Shown: piece by piece, positions 35,407-45,910 of the stretch
How the letters are laid out: every line of letters begins with the position of its first letter
Numbering within the stretch: the stretch's first letter is position 1
Assembly (NCBI RefSeq): GCF_019097845.1
Contig: NZ_JAHRGM010000035.1
Coordinates: forward strand, 372,001-436,000
Reading direction: 5' to 3'
Source of the DNA: Sphingobium sp. AS12
GTDB lineage: Bacteria > Pseudomonadota > Alphaproteobacteria > Sphingomonadales > Sphingomonadaceae
Length of the DNA stretch: 64,000 nt
Position numbers and translations under genes: made by a program
Notes under the pieces: generated by a model
The model's database searches: none
Seen by the model: the letters and a program-made list of their open reading frames with translations, nothing else
What the model was told of the DNA's origin: nothing

Positions 35407-37569
35407 TCAGAAAATCCCCAGAAACTTCTTGTCCTGGCGTTTCTGCTCGCTTTTGCTGCCCTTGCCCCTCTCATCCTTTGCCGTCGTGCCCTGGCCGACA
35501 TCGTTTCGCGGATTGCCGCGCTTGGTGCGCTGGGCGATCGCATTGGCACCGGACAGGATCGGGCCGCACGCCGCACCCTTGGCGTCGCCGACATCGGCAA
35601 AGGCAATGACGGCTGCCAGTGGCGTCCCCACGACCGCCAGTCCCGCGGCCACACCGCCGCGCGCCAACAGCTCGGGGCTGATGACCGACATGCCGGGACG
35701 GGCGAAATAGCCATTGATACCGATCGGCGACTGGCCGGAGAAAAGGCTGATCTTCTTGCTGTCGGCGCGGAAAGCGATGTCGAGGCTTTCGTTGCGGAAG
35801 GAAAAGCCGCCCCGCCCGATCATCACATTTTTCTTCGTGTCGATCAGGATCGGGTCGGCGGCCGCCACGCCATTGCGCACGGTGAAGGCGATAAGACCGC
35901 AATTGATCTGCACCGGATCCTTGAGCTTGCCCGCAAACATCTTGGTCGCGAAGGTGCCGATGTCGAGTTCAGACAGTTGGACGTTGCGCGCCCACATGGT
36001 GCCTGCTGGCAGGATCACAGCGATACGGCCATTGGCGGTCGCCAGCGAATCATGCAGCGTTTCGCCCATCCCCCTCATCTGCACCCGGCCCTTGATCATG
36101 CCCGTCGTGCCGGACTGTTCGACACCCCAGCGTGCCAGCAACCTACCCATGGGCGTGGGGGCAAGGCGAATGTCGTAGCTGGTCCTGACCGGCGTGCCAC
36201 GCGCGTTGATCTCTACGTCCGACGCGACATGGCCGCCCGACATGTCGAAGGTCAGCGGTGAGAGGGTGAGCAGGCTGCGGTCGAGTTTCAGGGTCAGGGC
36301 GATGTCGGAGATGGGGACGCGCTCGGCCCGGACGCGCTTGACGCTGTAGGTTACGTTGGCGTCGAAATTGCGGATCGCCTCGACCCGCAGCGGCGTGTCG
36401 GGCAGCAGGCGCGGCGTGCCCTGCACCGTCTCGATCGCGCCAGCGGCGCCCTGCTTCTCGATCTTTTCGGGATCATAGCCAAAGAAAGGCGCGGCATCGA
36501 CGATGTCGAGCGTTTGGGTCGACAGGTCGGCTTTGAGCAACAGGCGGCCATTGGGAAGCGACGCGGTGAAGCGGCCCGCCAGATCGCTGGCGCCAAAGCG
36601 TCCCTGCAATTTGGTAAATCTCCATTCGTCGCCGACCTTGATCAGGGCCGATGTGAAGCGATAGGCCCGCGTGTCGGGAATGGCTGCGCCCAGGAAATCG
36701 AACAATAGGCTAAGGTTGGGACCGCGGGTGACAAGACGCAGGTCGCTGCCTTCCAACTGCGTCGCGCCGGGCAGTGTGCCGGTAACGTCCACGACCGTCG
36801 CCCCCGCCTGCGCGCGCAGTTGCAGGCTGTTCTTGCCGCGCGAGACCGTGGCATTGGGAGAGAGCAAACTGCCTTTGAGCGTGAACGGCTTGTTTCGCAT
36901 AGTGCCGGTGCCGGACAGACGTATATCGCTGACAAAGCGCGTATCCTTCGCCCGGACCGTCTCGAACCCGATGTCGGCATTGAGTTGCAGGCGCGGATCG
37001 CGGTAGCGCAGCGTGGTGCCTGCCAGCCTGGCCTGGGTTATCAGGGGGAACACCATCGGCTTGCCGTCCGCCTTGGGATCGCCCAGCGTCCATGTATTAT
37101 GCTTATGGTCGCGCGACCATTCCAGATCGACCGCGCCATTGCGCAGCTCCAGCCAGGGCAGTCGGACCTTGTCGGCGAAAATCAGGCTGATCGGCGCGAT
37201 CCGCGCGTCGATCAGGTCGGCGCGGAACAGGTCGGGCTGGCTCGCCCAGGCCAGATTGGTGATGCGCGCCTTCTCCGCCCGGAACTTGATGCTGATCGGC
37301 GCGAAATAGAGCTGGAAATCGCCGCTGACGCGGACTTCGCGCTGGAGCCGATTGCCCAATATCTGTTCGAACGGGCTTTTGAGGAAGCGCCCCTTGGTAA
37401 TGAACAGGATCAGCCAGATCGCGAAGAGAAAGCCAATGATGCCCAGAAGGAGGCGCACGGGCCATGGCAATCTGCGCCAGTGTTCGCGCAGCGCGGTCGC
37501 ATGGGCGCGATAGCCTTCGCGGGGCACGTGGGCCGGGCTATCCGAAATCTGCGCATCACCATCGACCAT
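35407..37569 (-). CDS. AsmA family protein
   Basis: Large envelope protein of 720 residues. A cytoplasmic N-terminus of about 38 residues precedes one membrane helix (LLGIIGFLFAIWLILFIT), and the rest is a periplasmic beta-rich domain with repeated AsmA patterns, including the C-terminal block NGVAAADPILIDTKKNVMIGRGGFSF typical of the family. The end is basic and lysine-rich. AsmA-like proteins are thought to carry lipids between membranes or influence outer-membrane assembly. Divergent from rpmI, 175 bp apart. Confidence 0.88.
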   Translation of the reverse strand: MVDGDAQISDSPAHVPREGYRAHATALREHWRRLPWPVRLLLGIIGFLFAIWLILFITKGRFLKSPFEQILGNRLQREVRVSGDFQLYFAPISIKFRAEKARITNLAWASQPDLFRADLIDARIAPISLIFADKVRLPWLELRNGAVDLEWSRDHKHNTWTLGDPKADGKPMVFPLITQARLAGTTLRYRDPRLQLNADIGFETVRAKDTRFVSDIRLSGTGTMRNKPFTLKGSLLSPNATVSRGKNSLQLRAQAGATVVDVTGTLPGATQLEGSDLRLVTRGPNLSLLFDFLGAAIPDTRAYRFTSALIKVGDEWRFTKLQGRFGASDLAGRFTASLPNGRLLLKADLSTQTLDIVDAAPFFGYDPEKIEKQGAAGAIETVQGTPRLLPDTPLRVEAIRNFDANVTYSVKRVRAERVPISDIALTLKLDRSLLTLSPLTFDMSGGHVASDVEINARGTPVRTSYDIRLAPTPMGRLLARWGVEQSGTTGMIKGRVQMRGMGETLHDSLATANGRIAVILPAGTMWARNVQLSELDIGTFATKMFAGKLKDPVQINCGLIAFTVRNGVAAADPILIDTKKNVMIGRGGFSFRNESLDIAFRADSKKISLFSGQSPIGINGYFARPGMSVISPELLARGGVAAGLAVVGTPLAAVIAFADVGDAKGAACGPILSGANAIAQRTKRGNPRNDVGQGTTAKDERGKGSKSEQKRQDKKFLGIF

Positions 37570-37627
37570 GGCGGCCTCAACGCCCCGGCGGGCGAAATGG
37601 CTCCGAAGCGCGCCATGTGCGAATCGC

Positions 37628-37656
37628 TTGCCTTTCCTTGCCCACCCGCCTATGCG
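37628..37656 (+). promoter_or_regulatory. Possible rpmI-rplT promoter
   Basis: TTGCCT at 37628-37633 and TATGCG at 37651-37656 are separated by 17 bases, about 90 bp upstream of rpmI. The match is partial. No infC precedes rpmI here, so a local promoter is needed. Confidence 0.3.
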
Positions 37657-37744
37657 CGCCCTTCGCGATATTCAGTGGGACCGCCCGGCTAACTAGGGCT
37701 GCCGGGGCTGTCTGTAATCGTCGCGCTACGCAAAGGAGACGAAA

Positions 37745-37948
37745 ATGCCCAAGCTCAAGACCAAGAGCGGTGTGAAGAAGCGCTTCAAATTCACCGCTTC
37801 CGGCAAGGTCAAGCACGGCGTCGCTGGCAAGCGTCACCGTCTGATCAGCCACAACGCCAAATATATTCGCCAGAACCGTGGTACTTCCGTGCTGTCCGAT
37901 GCCGACGTGGCTCACGTCCGCCTCTGGGCGCCCTACGGCCTCAAGTAA
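37745..37948 (+). CDS. rpmI: 50S ribosomal protein L35
   Basis: Small basic ribosomal protein of the large subunit, 67 residues, beginning [15 protein letters not shown] and ending RLWAPYGLK, the normal length. AAAGGAGACGAAA precedes the ATG, a strong ribosome binding site. It is followed after 13 bp by rplT, the universal pairing. The infC gene that often precedes this pair is not present upstream. Confidence 0.98.
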   Translation: MPKLKTKSGVKKRFKFTASGKVKHGVAGKRHRLISHNAKYIRQNRGTSVLSDADVAHVRLWAPYGLK

Positions 37949-37961
37949 GGAGTAAGGGACA

Positions 37962-38324
37962 ATGGCACGTGTCAAACGGGGTGTAACCACCCGCGCCAAG
38001 CATAAGCGGCTTCTGGTACAGGCGAAGGGCTATTATGGCCGTCGCAAGAATACCATCCGCGTCGCCCGTCAGGCGGTCGAAAAGGCTGGCCAGTACGCTT
38101 ATCGCGATCGCAAGGTCAAGAAGCGCAGCTTCCGTGGCCTGTGGATCCAGCGCATCAACGCGGGTGTCCGCGCTGAAGGCCTGACCTATTCGCAATTCAT
38201 GCATGGCCTCAAGCTCGCCGGTGTGCAGCTGGACCGCAAGGTTCTGGCCGACATTGCGATGCACGAAGGCGAGGCGTTTAGCGCCATCATCGCCCAAGCC
38301 AAGGCTGCGCTGCCCGCAGCATAA
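37962..38324 (+). CDS. rplT: 50S ribosomal protein L20
   Basis: Large-subunit assembly protein of 120 residues that binds 23S rRNA. The N-terminal tail is highly basic ([16 protein letters not shown]), followed by the helical [18 protein letters not shown] and the globular [14 protein letters not shown] blocks. GTAAGGAG is upstream of the ATG. In other bacteria L20 represses its own operon by binding the leader; I see no obvious pseudoknot leader here. A clear terminator follows. Confidence 0.98.
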   Translation: MARVKRGVTTRAKHKRLLVQAKGYYGRRKNTIRVARQAVEKAGQYAYRDRKVKKRSFRGLWIQRINAGVRAEGLTYSQFMHGLKLAGVQLDRKVLADIAMHEGEAFSAIIAQAKAALPAA

Positions 38325-38349
38325 GGCCGTCGGTCGCAAGATCGTCAAA

Positions 38350-38384
38350 AGGGCGCCGGGGCAGATGCTTCCGGCGCCCTTTTT
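38350..38384 (+). terminator. Rho-independent terminator of rpmI-rplT
   Basis: 10-bp perfect stem AGGGCGCCGG / CCGGCGCCCT with an 11-base loop, followed by TTTTGTTTG. It begins 26 bp after the rplT stop. Confidence 0.9.
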
Positions 38385-38409
38385 GTTTGTTGCGAATTTG
38401 ACTGACCCC

Positions 38410-38511
38410 CGTTCGTTTCGAGCGAAGTCGAGAAAAAAGGCACAGCCAAGTTCGGCGAAGCCAAACCCCAACACTGCACTATGCGCTTCTCGACTTCGCT
38501 CTAAGTAAACG
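38410..38511. repeat. Sphingomonad-type inverted repeat, copy 2
   Basis: Arms at 38410-38433 and 38488-38511 share the core GAGCGAAGTCGAGA / TCTCGACTTCGCTC and pair over most of 24 bases, with mismatches towards the outer end. The spacer also contains a partial GTTCGGCGAAG. It is the same repeat type as 30967-31063 but a diverged variant. It occupies most of the space between the rplT terminator and the LysE gene. Confidence 0.7.
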
Positions 38512-38543
38512 GTGGAGGGAGGCTCATCCAAAGGACCAACCCC

Positions 38544-39158
38544 ATGTCGCTGCATCTCTGGTGGCTTTACGTTACCGCCGTGTTCCTGATCTCCGCCACG
38601 CCGGGGCCGAACATGCTGCATGTGATGACGCAGAGCATCGCTCATGGCCCGCGTCGAGCGCTGGCGACGATGGCGGGTCTGATGAGCGCGGTGTTATTGT
38701 GCCTGATCGCCTCGGCGCTGGGGCTGGGGGCATTGCTCAAGGCATCGCCACGCCTGTTCGACGTGCTGCGTTACGCGGGCGTTGCCTATCTGGTCTGGTT
38801 GGGGATCAAGGCCTGGCGCGCGCCGGTTGGCGGGGTTGGTGGCGTGGCGTCCAGGCGTTCGGACCGCGCGCTCTATCTGACCGGGCTGTTGACCGGCCTG
38901 TCCAACCCCAAGCTGATCATCTTTGCCGCCGCACTGTTTCCCCAGTTCATCGACCCCAGTCGTCCGTTCGGGACGCAGCTGGCAATCCTGGTGATCAGTT
39001 TCGTGGTGATCGAGTTGGGCTGGCAGGCTGCTTATGCGCTGGGCGGGATCAAACTGGCCTGTTGGCTGGCGCCGGTGAACCGCCAGCGCCTGTTCAACCG
39101 GGCGACCGGCGTGATGTTCATCGGCTTTGGCGGCGCTTTGCTGGGCGCGCGGGCGTAA
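38544..39158 (+). CDS. LysE family amino acid exporter
   Basis: Inner-membrane exporter of the LysE/RhtB family, 204 residues with six hydrophobic helices. The N-terminal ISATPGPNMLHVM and the central GLLTGLSNPKLIIFAAALFPQFI are the family's two signatures. Substrate is likely an amino acid or derivative such as homoserine lactone or threonine, but cannot be assigned. AAAGGA lies upstream of the ATG at 38544. It precedes pheS by 67 bp and is probably independent. Confidence 0.9.
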   Translation: MSLHLWWLYVTAVFLISATPGPNMLHVMTQSIAHGPRRALATMAGLMSAVLLCLIASALGLGALLKASPRLFDVLRYAGVAYLVWLGIKAWRAPVGGVGGVASRRSDRALYLTGLLTGLSNPKLIIFAAALFPQFIDPSRPFGTQLAILVISFVVIELGWQAAYALGGIKLACWLAPVNRQRLFNRATGVMFIGFGGALLGARA

Positions 39159-39225
39159 GCCTTCCCTTGCACGGCGCGCCTCGCTAAGGCGCGCCTATGT
39201 TTCCGCTCCTCAGGAATGACAGTAG

Positions 39226-40317
39226 ATGACAGAGATTAGCGCATTGAAAGCCGGGTTGATTGCCGACATTGCCGCCGCCGACACGCTGGACGCAGTGGAG
39301 GCGTTGCGCGTTGGCGCGCTCGGCAAGAGCGGAGTCATTACCGGCCTGCTCAAGACGCTGGGCGGCATGTCGCCGGACGAGCGACTGGAAAAAGGCCCGC
39401 CGATCCAGGATCTGCGCGAAGCCGTCACTGCCGCGATCGCCGCGAAGAAGGCGGCGCTGGAGCAGGCGGCGCTCGACGCCCGACTGGCGTCTGAGAAGAT
39501 CGACATGACGCTGCCCGCCGATCTGGGGCCGCAGGGGAGCGTTCACCCGGTCAGCCAGGTGATGGACGAGCTGGCAGAAATCTTCGCTGATCTGGGTTTC
39601 TCGGTCGCGACCGGACCGGAAATTGAGGACGACTGGCATAATTTCACCGCGCTCAACATTCCTGAGACGCATCCGGCGCGCGCCATGCACGATACTTTCT
39701 ACTTTCCCGATGAGGAGGGGCAGAAGCGGATGCTGCTGCGTACCCATACTTCGCCGGTGCAGATCCGCACGATGATGTCGCAGGAGCTGCCGATCCGCAT
39801 CATTGCGCCAGGCCGCGTCTATCGCAGCGATTCAGATGCGACCCACACGCCAATGTTCCACCAGATCGAGGGGCTGGTAATCGACAAGGGGATCACGCTG
39901 GGGCATCTGAAATGGACGCTGGAAACATTCCTCAAAGCCTTTTTCGAGCGCGAGGATATCGTCCTGCGGCTGCGCCCCAGCTACTTCCCCTTCACCGAAC
40001 CCTCTGTCGAGGTCGATGTCGGATACACGCTGGTGAATGGCCAGCGGGTGATCGGCGGGGACGGCGATGCGGCCGATGGCGGCTGGCTGGAAGTGCTGGG
40101 TAGCGGCATGGTCAACCGGCGGGTGATCGAGGCGTGCGGGCTGGACCCGGACGAATGGCAGGGCTTTGCCTTTGGCACCGGGGTCGACCGGCTCGCCATG
40201 CTCAAATATGGGATGAACGACTTGCGGGCCTTCTTCGACGGCGATCTGCGCTGGCTCAAACATTATGGTTTTTCGGCGCTGGACGTGCCCACGCTGAGCG
40301 GGGGAGTGGGCGCATGA
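39226..40317 (+). CDS. pheS: Phenylalanine-tRNA ligase alpha subunit
   Basis: Catalytic subunit of the heterotetrameric synthetase. The 363-residue protein has an N-terminal coiled coil (1-90), then the class II motif 2 region with [55 protein letters not shown], and motif 3 [16 protein letters not shown] 39226. The TGA overlaps the pheT ATG by 4 bp, so the subunits are translationally coupled. Attenuation leader not evident. Confidence 0.97.
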   Translation: MTEISALKAGLIADIAAADTLDAVEALRVGALGKSGVITGLLKTLGGMSPDERLEKGPPIQDLREAVTAAIAAKKAALEQAALDARLASEKIDMTLPADLGPQGSVHPVSQVMDELAEIFADLGFSVATGPEIEDDWHNFTALNIPETHPARAMHDTFYFPDEEGQKRMLLRTHTSPVQIRTMMSQELPIRIIAPGRVYRSDSDATHTPMFHQIEGLVIDKGITLGHLKWTLETFLKAFFEREDIVLRLRPSYFPFTEPSVEVDVGYTLVNGQRVIGGDGDAADGGWLEVLGSGMVNRRVIEACGLDPDEWQGFAFGTGVDRLAMLKYGMNDLRAFFDGDLRWLKHYGFSALDVPTLSGGVGA

Positions 40318-42731
40318 AGTTCACCCTGAGCTGGCTCAAGACGCATCTCAAGACGGATGCGGATTTGCCCACGATCCTCAAGACGCTCAACGCCATCGGG
40401 CTGGAGGTCGACGGGGTCGAGAATCCGGCGGAGAAGCTGGATGGCTTCAAGATCGCGAAGGTCTTGACCGCCGAGCGTCATCCGCAGGCCGACAAGTTGC
40501 AGGTGCTGACCGTTGATCATGGCGACGGCACGCCGTTACAGGTCGTGTGCGGTGCGCCCAATGCGCGCGCGGGCCTTGTCGGCGTATTCGGGACCGAGGG
40601 CGCGGTGGTGCCTGCCAACGGCATGGTGCTGAAAAAGACTGCCATTCGCGGTGTCGAATCCAACGGCATGATGTGTTCCACCCGCGAGTTGGAGCTGGGC
40701 GACGATCATGACGGCATCATCGAACTGGATGCAGCCGCGCCGGTGGGGCAGGTCTATGCCGACTGGGCGGGCCTCAATGATCCGGTCATCGACGTGTCGA
40801 TCACGCCCAACCGGCAGGATTGCATGGGCGTGCGCGGCATCGCGCGCGATCTGGCGGCGGCAGGGCTGGGGACGCTGAACGCCATCATCGTGCCGGAGAT
40901 TGCGGGCGTGGGTCCGGGGCCGGACGTGCGGACGCAGGATGCGGAAGGCTGCCCGGCTTTCTTCGCGCGGACCGTGCGCGGCGTGACCAATGGCCAGTCG
41001 CCTGAATGGATGGCCAAGCGCCTGAAGGCGATCGGGCAGAAGCCGATCAGCACTTTGGTGGACATCACCAACTATATCATGATCGATCTGGGTCGGCCGT
41101 TGCATGTCTATGACATGGCAAGCCTGAAGGGCGGGCTGGTGGCGCGCAAGGGCAAGCCGGGCGAGCAGGTGCTGGCGCTCAACGGCAAGACCTATACGGT
41201 CGATGAGACGATGACCGTCATCGCCGACGATCAAGCCGTGCATGACATTGGCGGCATCATGGGCGGCGAACATTCGGGCGCGCAGGACGGCACCACCGAC
41301 GTGCTGATCGAATGCGCTTACTTCACGCCCGAACGGATCGCGATGACGGGGCAGAAGCTGACCCTGACCTCAGATGCGCGCGGGCGGTTCGAGCGTGGGG
41401 TCGATCCGGCCTTTCTGGACGATGGGCTGTCGATCGCGACCAGCCTGGTGGTGCATCTGTGCGGCGGCACGCCCAGCGAGGCGACCCGCGCGGGCGCGCC
41501 GCCAGTGACGCCCAAGATCGTGGACTATACCCCCGACCAGTGCCTGACGCTGGCGGGCGTCTATGTGGCGGCGGACGAGCAGAAGCGCATATTGGAGAGT
41601 CTGGGCTTTGTCGTGGGCGGGCAGGAAAACCGCACCGATTATGAGGATGGCGTGCCGGTGATCGTGCCGGGCAATTGGTCGATCACTGTGCCAAGCTGGC
41701 GGCGCGACGTCGATGGCTGGCCCGACATTGTCGAAGAGGTCGTGCGGATCGTCGGGCTGGAGCATGTGCCGTCCACCCCGTTGCCGCGTATGCCGGGTGT
41801 TGCCCGTCCGACCGCGACGGCGGAGCAGCTGGTCGAGCGACGGGTGCGGCGGACGGCGGCGGCACGTGGGCTGGCCGAGGCGATCAACTGGTCCTTCCTG
41901 TCGGAGAAGGAAGCCGCTTCGGTGGGCGGGGGGCAGTGGACGCTGGCCAATCCGATCTCGGAGGATCTGAAGGTCATGCGGCCTTCGCTGCTGCCCGGCC
42001 TGTTGTCGGCCAGCCGCCGCAATATGGATCGCGGCGCGGCGTCGGTGCGATTGTTCGAGCTAGGGCGGCGCTATTTCAAGCAGGGTGAGCGGGCGACCGT
42101 GGGCTTCGTGCTGGCGGGTGAGAAACAGTCGCGCAGCTGGCAGGGGGGCAAGGCGCAGGCTTTTACCGCCTATGATGCCAAGGCTGACATCATGGCGCTG
42201 CTGGCGGCTGCGGGCGCGCCGGTCGCCAATCTCCAGAGTTTCGGCGAAGCATCGGCGGCCTATCATCCCGGCCAGTCGGGAACGTTGCGGCTGGGGCCGA
42301 AGGTGGTGCTGGCCGAATATGGCGTGCTGCATCCGGGACTGGCCAAGCAATTCGGCCTGAGCGGCACGGTGGTGGCGGGGGAAATCTTCCTCGACGCGAT
42401 ACCGGGCAAGCGCAAGACTGGCTTCATGCGCCCGCCCTATGCGCCGCCTGCCTTGCAGGCGGTGAAGCGCGACTTTGCTTTTGTGGTGGCTGACACGGTT
42501 GAGGCCGATGCGCTGGTGCGGGCCGTGAAGGGCGCGGACAAGAAGGCGATTGTGGACGCGCGCCTGTTCGATGTCTTTACTGGGCCGGGCGTGGACGAAG
42601 GCAGCAAGTCACTCGCCATCGAAGTCACGCTCCAGCCGGGCGAGAAGAGCTTTACCCAGGAAGAGCTGGACGCGATCAGCACGGCGATCGTGAAGGCGGT
42701 GCAGAAGTTGGGCGGGGTGTTGCGGGGCTGA
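40314..42731 (+). CDS. pheT: Phenylalanine-tRNA ligase beta subunit
   Basis: Large subunit with editing and tRNA-binding domains, 805 residues from the ATG overlapping pheS; the frame is open upstream but that is pheS sequence. Domains in order: EMAP-like tRNA-binding domain (residues about 39-150, with [16 protein letters not shown]), B3/4 editing domain with [16 protein letters not shown]5 domain, a class II-like core, and the C-terminal FDX-ACB anticodon domain (from about 710). A GC-rich hairpin follows. Confidence 0.97.
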   Translation: MKFTLSWLKTHLKTDADLPTILKTLNAIGLEVDGVENPAEKLDGFKIAKVLTAERHPQADKLQVLTVDHGDGTPLQVVCGAPNARAGLVGVFGTEGAVVPANGMVLKKTAIRGVESNGMMCSTRELELGDDHDGIIELDAAAPVGQVYADWAGLNDPVIDVSITPNRQDCMGVRGIARDLAAAGLGTLNAIIVPEIAGVGPGPDVRTQDAEGCPAFFARTVRGVTNGQSPEWMAKRLKAIGQKPISTLVDITNYIMIDLGRPLHVYDMASLKGGLVARKGKPGEQVLALNGKTYTVDETMTVIADDQAVHDIGGIMGGEHSGAQDGTTDVLIECAYFTPERIAMTGQKLTLTSDARGRFERGVDPAFLDDGLSIATSLVVHLCGGTPSEATRAGAPPVTPKIVDYTPDQCLTLAGVYVAADEQKRILESLGFVVGGQENRTDYEDGVPVIVPGNWSITVPSWRRDVDGWPDIVEEVVRIVGLEHVPSTPLPRMPGVARPTATAEQLVERRVRRTAAARGLAEAINWSFLSEKEAASVGGGQWTLANPISEDLKVMRPSLLPGLLSASRRNMDRGAASVRLFELGRRYFKQGERATVGFVLAGEKQSRSWQGGKAQAFTAYDAKADIMALLAAAGAPVANLQSFGEASAAYHPGQSGTLRLGPKVVLAEYGVLHPGLAKQFGLSGTVVAGEIFLDAIPGKRKTGFMRPPYAPPALQAVKRDFAFVVADTVEADALVRAVKGADKKAIVDARLFDVFTGPGVDEGSKSLAIEVTLQPGEKSFTQEELDAISTAIVKAVQKLGGVLRG

Positions 42732-42742
42732 ACCGACGCGCG

Positions 42743-42762
42743 GGCGGGGGAATTACCCCGCC
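42743..42762. terminator. Hairpin between pheT and the convergent EamA gene
   Basis: 7-bp stem GGCGGGG / CCCCGCC with a 6-base loop that contains the stop codon of the EamA gene. No T run on either side, so its role as a terminator is uncertain. Confidence 0.35.
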
Positions 42763-43652
42763 TTCGCCCGAAGCGCGATGGCCATGCCTGCGATCGCCAG
42801 CAAGGCACCACCGGCGGCAAGGCCGGTCCAGCGGTAGCCCTCCACCAGTGTGGAGATCAGCATCGCGATGATCGGGATGAGGACGCTGGTATAGGCGGCG
42901 CGGCCCGCGCCCATGCGCTGGATCAGGCGGAAATAGAGGGGGAAGGTGACAACTGACCCGGCCAGCCCCAGCCAGGCGACGCCCAGCCAGTAACCCGCGC
43001 GCCATTCGGCCACTGGCGGGCCGACGGTGGCAAACGCATAGGCTGCGTCCACCGCTGCGCCGATCAACATTGCCCAGGCCAGCACGGCTATCATCGGCAG
43101 GCGGCGGGCAATCTCCATCCCCTGCATGACATTGGCGGCAGACGCGCTCAGCAGTCCGGCGACAGCGAAGCCGACACCCACCAGCACGTCACCCGGCGCG
43201 ATGTCGGCGGCGCGATATTCATGGGTCAGCATCAGCGCGATGCCGGTCATCGCCACCGCCGACCCGGCGATGAAGGCGCGGCCGACCGGCTGGCGAAAGA
43301 TCAGGAAGGACAGGATGGAGTTTGGGATGAGCAGCATGGCGTAGATCACCGCGACAACGCCCGATGTCAGCGTGAGTTCGGCGCGATAGACGAAGTTGAA
43401 ATTGAGGACGAACTGCGCCGTCCCCAGCAAGGCGGCAAAGACCAGCCCTGCGCCACCGATCCGCAACGACACGCCGCGCATCCGGCAAAAGACGGCCATA
43501 GCGACCCCCGCCAGCGCGAAGCGATAGCAGACCGACCAGCTTGCCGGGATGCTGCCAATCTGGTCGCGGATGACGATCCAGGTCGAACTCCAGATCAGGG
43601 TCACGAGCAGGAAGGGGAAGAGGATGCCGCCCCTGGCACCGGGTTCAGCCAT
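42753..43652 (-). CDS. EamA family (drug/metabolite) transporter
   Basis: Inner-membrane transporter of the DMT superfamily with ten hydrophobic helices in two EamA repeats (residues about 10-145 and 160-295), 299 residues. N-terminal FLLVTLIWSSTWIVIRDQIG and the later RLIQRMGAGRAAYTSVLIPIIAM are characteristic. The start is ATG 43652, inside the end of the aldolase gene (8-bp overlap), implying coupling. An amino-acid-related substrate is possible given the neighbour but is not shown. Confidence 0.88.
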   Translation of the reverse strand: MAEPGARGGILFPFLLVTLIWSSTWIVIRDQIGSIPASWSVCYRFALAGVAMAVFCRMRGVSLRIGGAGLVFAALLGTAQFVLNFNFVYRAELTLTSGVVAVIYAMLLIPNSILSFLIFRQPVGRAFIAGSAVAMTGIALMLTHEYRAADIAPGDVLVGVGFAVAGLLSASAANVMQGMEIARRLPMIAVLAWAMLIGAAVDAAYAFATVGPPVAEWRAGYWLGVAWLGLAGSVVTFPLYFRLIQRMGAGRAAYTSVLIPIIAMLISTLVEGYRWTGLAAGGALLAIAGMAIALRAKAG

Positions 43653-44664
43653 GGTCGAGCGCCCGCAATGCGGCGGCGAGCGGCGCGACGTTGGCGGCGT
43701 CCTGCGACCAGTTGGTGACCAGCCGTGCGGCCCCTTCGCCCCATTCATAGAAATCGAAGCCTTGCTCGCGCAGCGTTGCAACCTCTTGCGCGGTCAGGCG
43801 GATGAAAAGCTCATTCGCTTCCACGCGGTGAAGCAGGCGATCCGGCACGGCCTGCGCCAGTGCTCGCCCGGCGGCATTGGCGGCACGGGCGTTGGCCAGC
43901 CACAGATCACCCTCGACCATCGCCAGGATTTGCGCGGCGAGATAGCGGCCCTTGGAGAAAAGATGGCCCGACCGCTTGCGCCAGCGGGCGGCCTCAGCGG
44001 CGCGGGCATCCGCTTCCGGGCCGAAGAAGAGCAAGGCTTCGCCGATCATTCCGCCGTTTTTGACGCAGCCAAAGCTGAGCGCATCGACGCCGGCGCGCCA
44101 TGTCAGATCGGCAGGCGCGCAGCCCAGATGCGCCACCGCATTGGCGAAGCGCGCACCGTCCATGTGGAAACCGAGGCCATGGGTGCGCGCGATGTTGCCC
44201 AGTGCGGCAACTTCATCGGGGGCATAGACGCGGCCATATTCGGTGGCGTTGGTGATGCTGATCGCGCGGGCGGGTATTTGATGCACATCCGGACGGATCG
44301 TCGCCAGGCGCGCGCTGACCGCTTCAGGGGTGAGCTTTGCGCCATCCCCCGGCAGCGTCATCAGGCTGGCGCCATGGGTGAAGAAGCCGGGCGCGCCACA
44401 TTCGTCGACGACGATATGCGCTTCCTCATGGCAGATCACCCCGCCATAGGGCGGGCAGAGCGTCGCGAGCGCGATGCTGTTGGCGGCCGTGCCCGTGGCG
44501 ATCCATAGCGCGCGGACTTGCGTGTCGAACAAAGCGGAGAAAGCGCCGTCCAACCGGGCGCTCCACTGGTCGCCATCATAGCCATGGTCGGCGCGGTCGG
44601 CCGCTGCCATTGCTGCCATGACCTGCGGGCAGACCGGGGTCGCATTGTCGGAAAAAAAGTGCAT
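43645..44664 (-). CDS. Threonine aldolase family protein (PLP-dependent)
   Basis: Fold-type I PLP enzyme of the beta-eliminating lyase/low-specificity threonine aldolase family, 339 residues from ATG 44664 (MHFFSDNATPVCPQV). Evidence: GTAANSIAL near residue 75, EEAHIVVDECGAPGF, ITNATEYGRVY, FHMDGARFANAVAHL (aspartate contacting the PLP ring) and the Schiff-base lysine in SFGCVKNGG. Cleaves threonine to glycine and acetaldehyde, or acts on related beta-hydroxy amino acids; the exact stereospecificity is unknown. Divergent from ilvE. Confidence 0.88.
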   Translation of the reverse strand: MHFFSDNATPVCPQVMAAMAAADRADHGYDGDQWSARLDGAFSALFDTQVRALWIATGTAANSIALATLCPPYGGVICHEEAHIVVDECGAPGFFTHGASLMTLPGDGAKLTPEAVSARLATIRPDVHQIPARAISITNATEYGRVYAPDEVAALGNIARTHGLGFHMDGARFANAVAHLGCAPADLTWRAGVDALSFGCVKNGGMIGEALLFFGPEADARAAEAARWRKRSGHLFSKGRYLAAQILAMVEGDLWLANARAANAAGRALAQAVPDRLLHRVEANELFIRLTAQEVATLREQGFDFYEWGEGAARLVTNWSQDAANVAPLAAALRALDHG

Positions 44665-44802
44665 TGCACGGCGATAGCGGGCGGACAGGGGAGCGCCAAG
44701 GGGCCAGCATCGGCACAATGGCCTGATTGGTCAGTATAGTTGACGTTGTTTCGCGCGGCTATTTGTGACATAGGCTCGCCGTCCAACCCAAGGAGACAGA
44801 CT

Positions 44803-45894
44803 ATGGACGTCGAGCAGACATCGCGCTTTATCGTCACCCCAAGCCATAAGGCTGTGTCGGCGGACGAGCGTGCGGTATTGCTGGCGGACCCTGGTTTCGG
44901 GCGGATTTTCACCGATCATATGGTGACGATCCGCTACACCGAAGGGCAGGGCTGGCACAGCTATGCGGTCGGCCCGCGTGAGCCGTTCCAGATCGACCCG
45001 GCCTGCGCCGTGCTGCATTATGCGCAGGAAATCTTCGAAGGGATGAAGGCATACCGGCTGGATAATGGCAGCATCGCCATGTTCCGCCCGGAGGAAAATG
45101 CGCGCCGTTTCATCGAATCGGCTGAGCGGCTGGCCATGCCTGCTTTGCCGGAGGATGTGTTTCTGGAGGCGGTCGAGGCGCTGGTGCAGATCGACGCCGA
45201 CTGGATTCCGGGCGGGGAGGGCAGCCTCTATCTGCGCCCCTTCCTGTTCGCGAGCGAGACGTTTCTGGGCGTGCGACCGTCGAATGAGTATATTTTCTGC
45301 GTCATTGCCTCGCCCGCTGGTGCCTATTTCAAGGGCGGCAAGAAAGCGGTGACCCTGTGGGTGTCGGAACATTTCACTCGCGCGGCGCGCGGTGGCACGG
45401 GCGCGGCCAAATGCGGCGGCAATTATGCCGCATCGCTGGTCGCGCAGAAGGAAGCGATCGGCCATGGCTGCGATCAGGTCGTGTTTCTGGATGCGGCGGA
45501 AAATAAGTGGGTCGAGGAACTGGGCGGCATGAACGTCTTTTTCGTCATGGACGACGGGTCGATCGTCACCCCACCGCTGGGCGGCACCATCCTGCCCGGC
45601 ATCACCCGCAATTCGATCATCACCCTAGCCCGCGCCAAGGGGCATGACGTGCGCGAAGAGCCTTACAGCTTTGCCCAGTGGCGCGCCGACGCGGCCAGCG
45701 GTAAGCTGCGCGAGGCGTTCGCCTGCGGCACCGCGGCAGTCGTCACCGCGATCGGCACGGTCAAGAGCGTGGATGGCGACTTCACCATCGGCAATGGCGA
45801 TGGCGGCATCGTCACCGAAACGCTGCGGGCAGAATTGACCGGTATTCAGCGTGGCACGGTGGCCGATCCGGCGGGATGGGTGCGGACGATTTGA
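44803..45894 (+). CDS. ilvE: Branched-chain amino acid aminotransferase
   Basis: Fold-type IV PLP enzyme that transfers the amino group to branched-chain keto acids. The 363-residue length is that of the BCAT2/eukaryote-like type. It has LHYAQEIFEGMKAY, the Schiff-base lysine K203 in AAKCGGNYAAS, EELGGMNVFFV, and the glycine-rich GTILPGITRNSI and ACGTAAVVTAIG blocks. ATG 44803 is set by AAGGAGACAG upstream. Divergent from the aldolase gene; 95 bp before ubiH. Confidence 0.94.
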   Translation: MDVEQTSRFIVTPSHKAVSADERAVLLADPGFGRIFTDHMVTIRYTEGQGWHSYAVGPREPFQIDPACAVLHYAQEIFEGMKAYRLDNGSIAMFRPEENARRFIESAERLAMPALPEDVFLEAVEALVQIDADWIPGGEGSLYLRPFLFASETFLGVRPSNEYIFCVIASPAGAYFKGGKKAVTLWVSEHFTRAARGGTGAAKCGGNYAASLVAQKEAIGHGCDQVVFLDAAENKWVEELGGMNVFFVMDDGSIVTPPLGGTILPGITRNSIITLARAKGHDVREEPYSFAQWRADAASGKLREAFACGTAAVVTAIGTVKSVDGDFTIGNGDGGIVTETLRAELTGIQRGTVADPAGWVRTI

Positions 45895-45910
45895 TATTTG
45901 GGCGCTGTGT

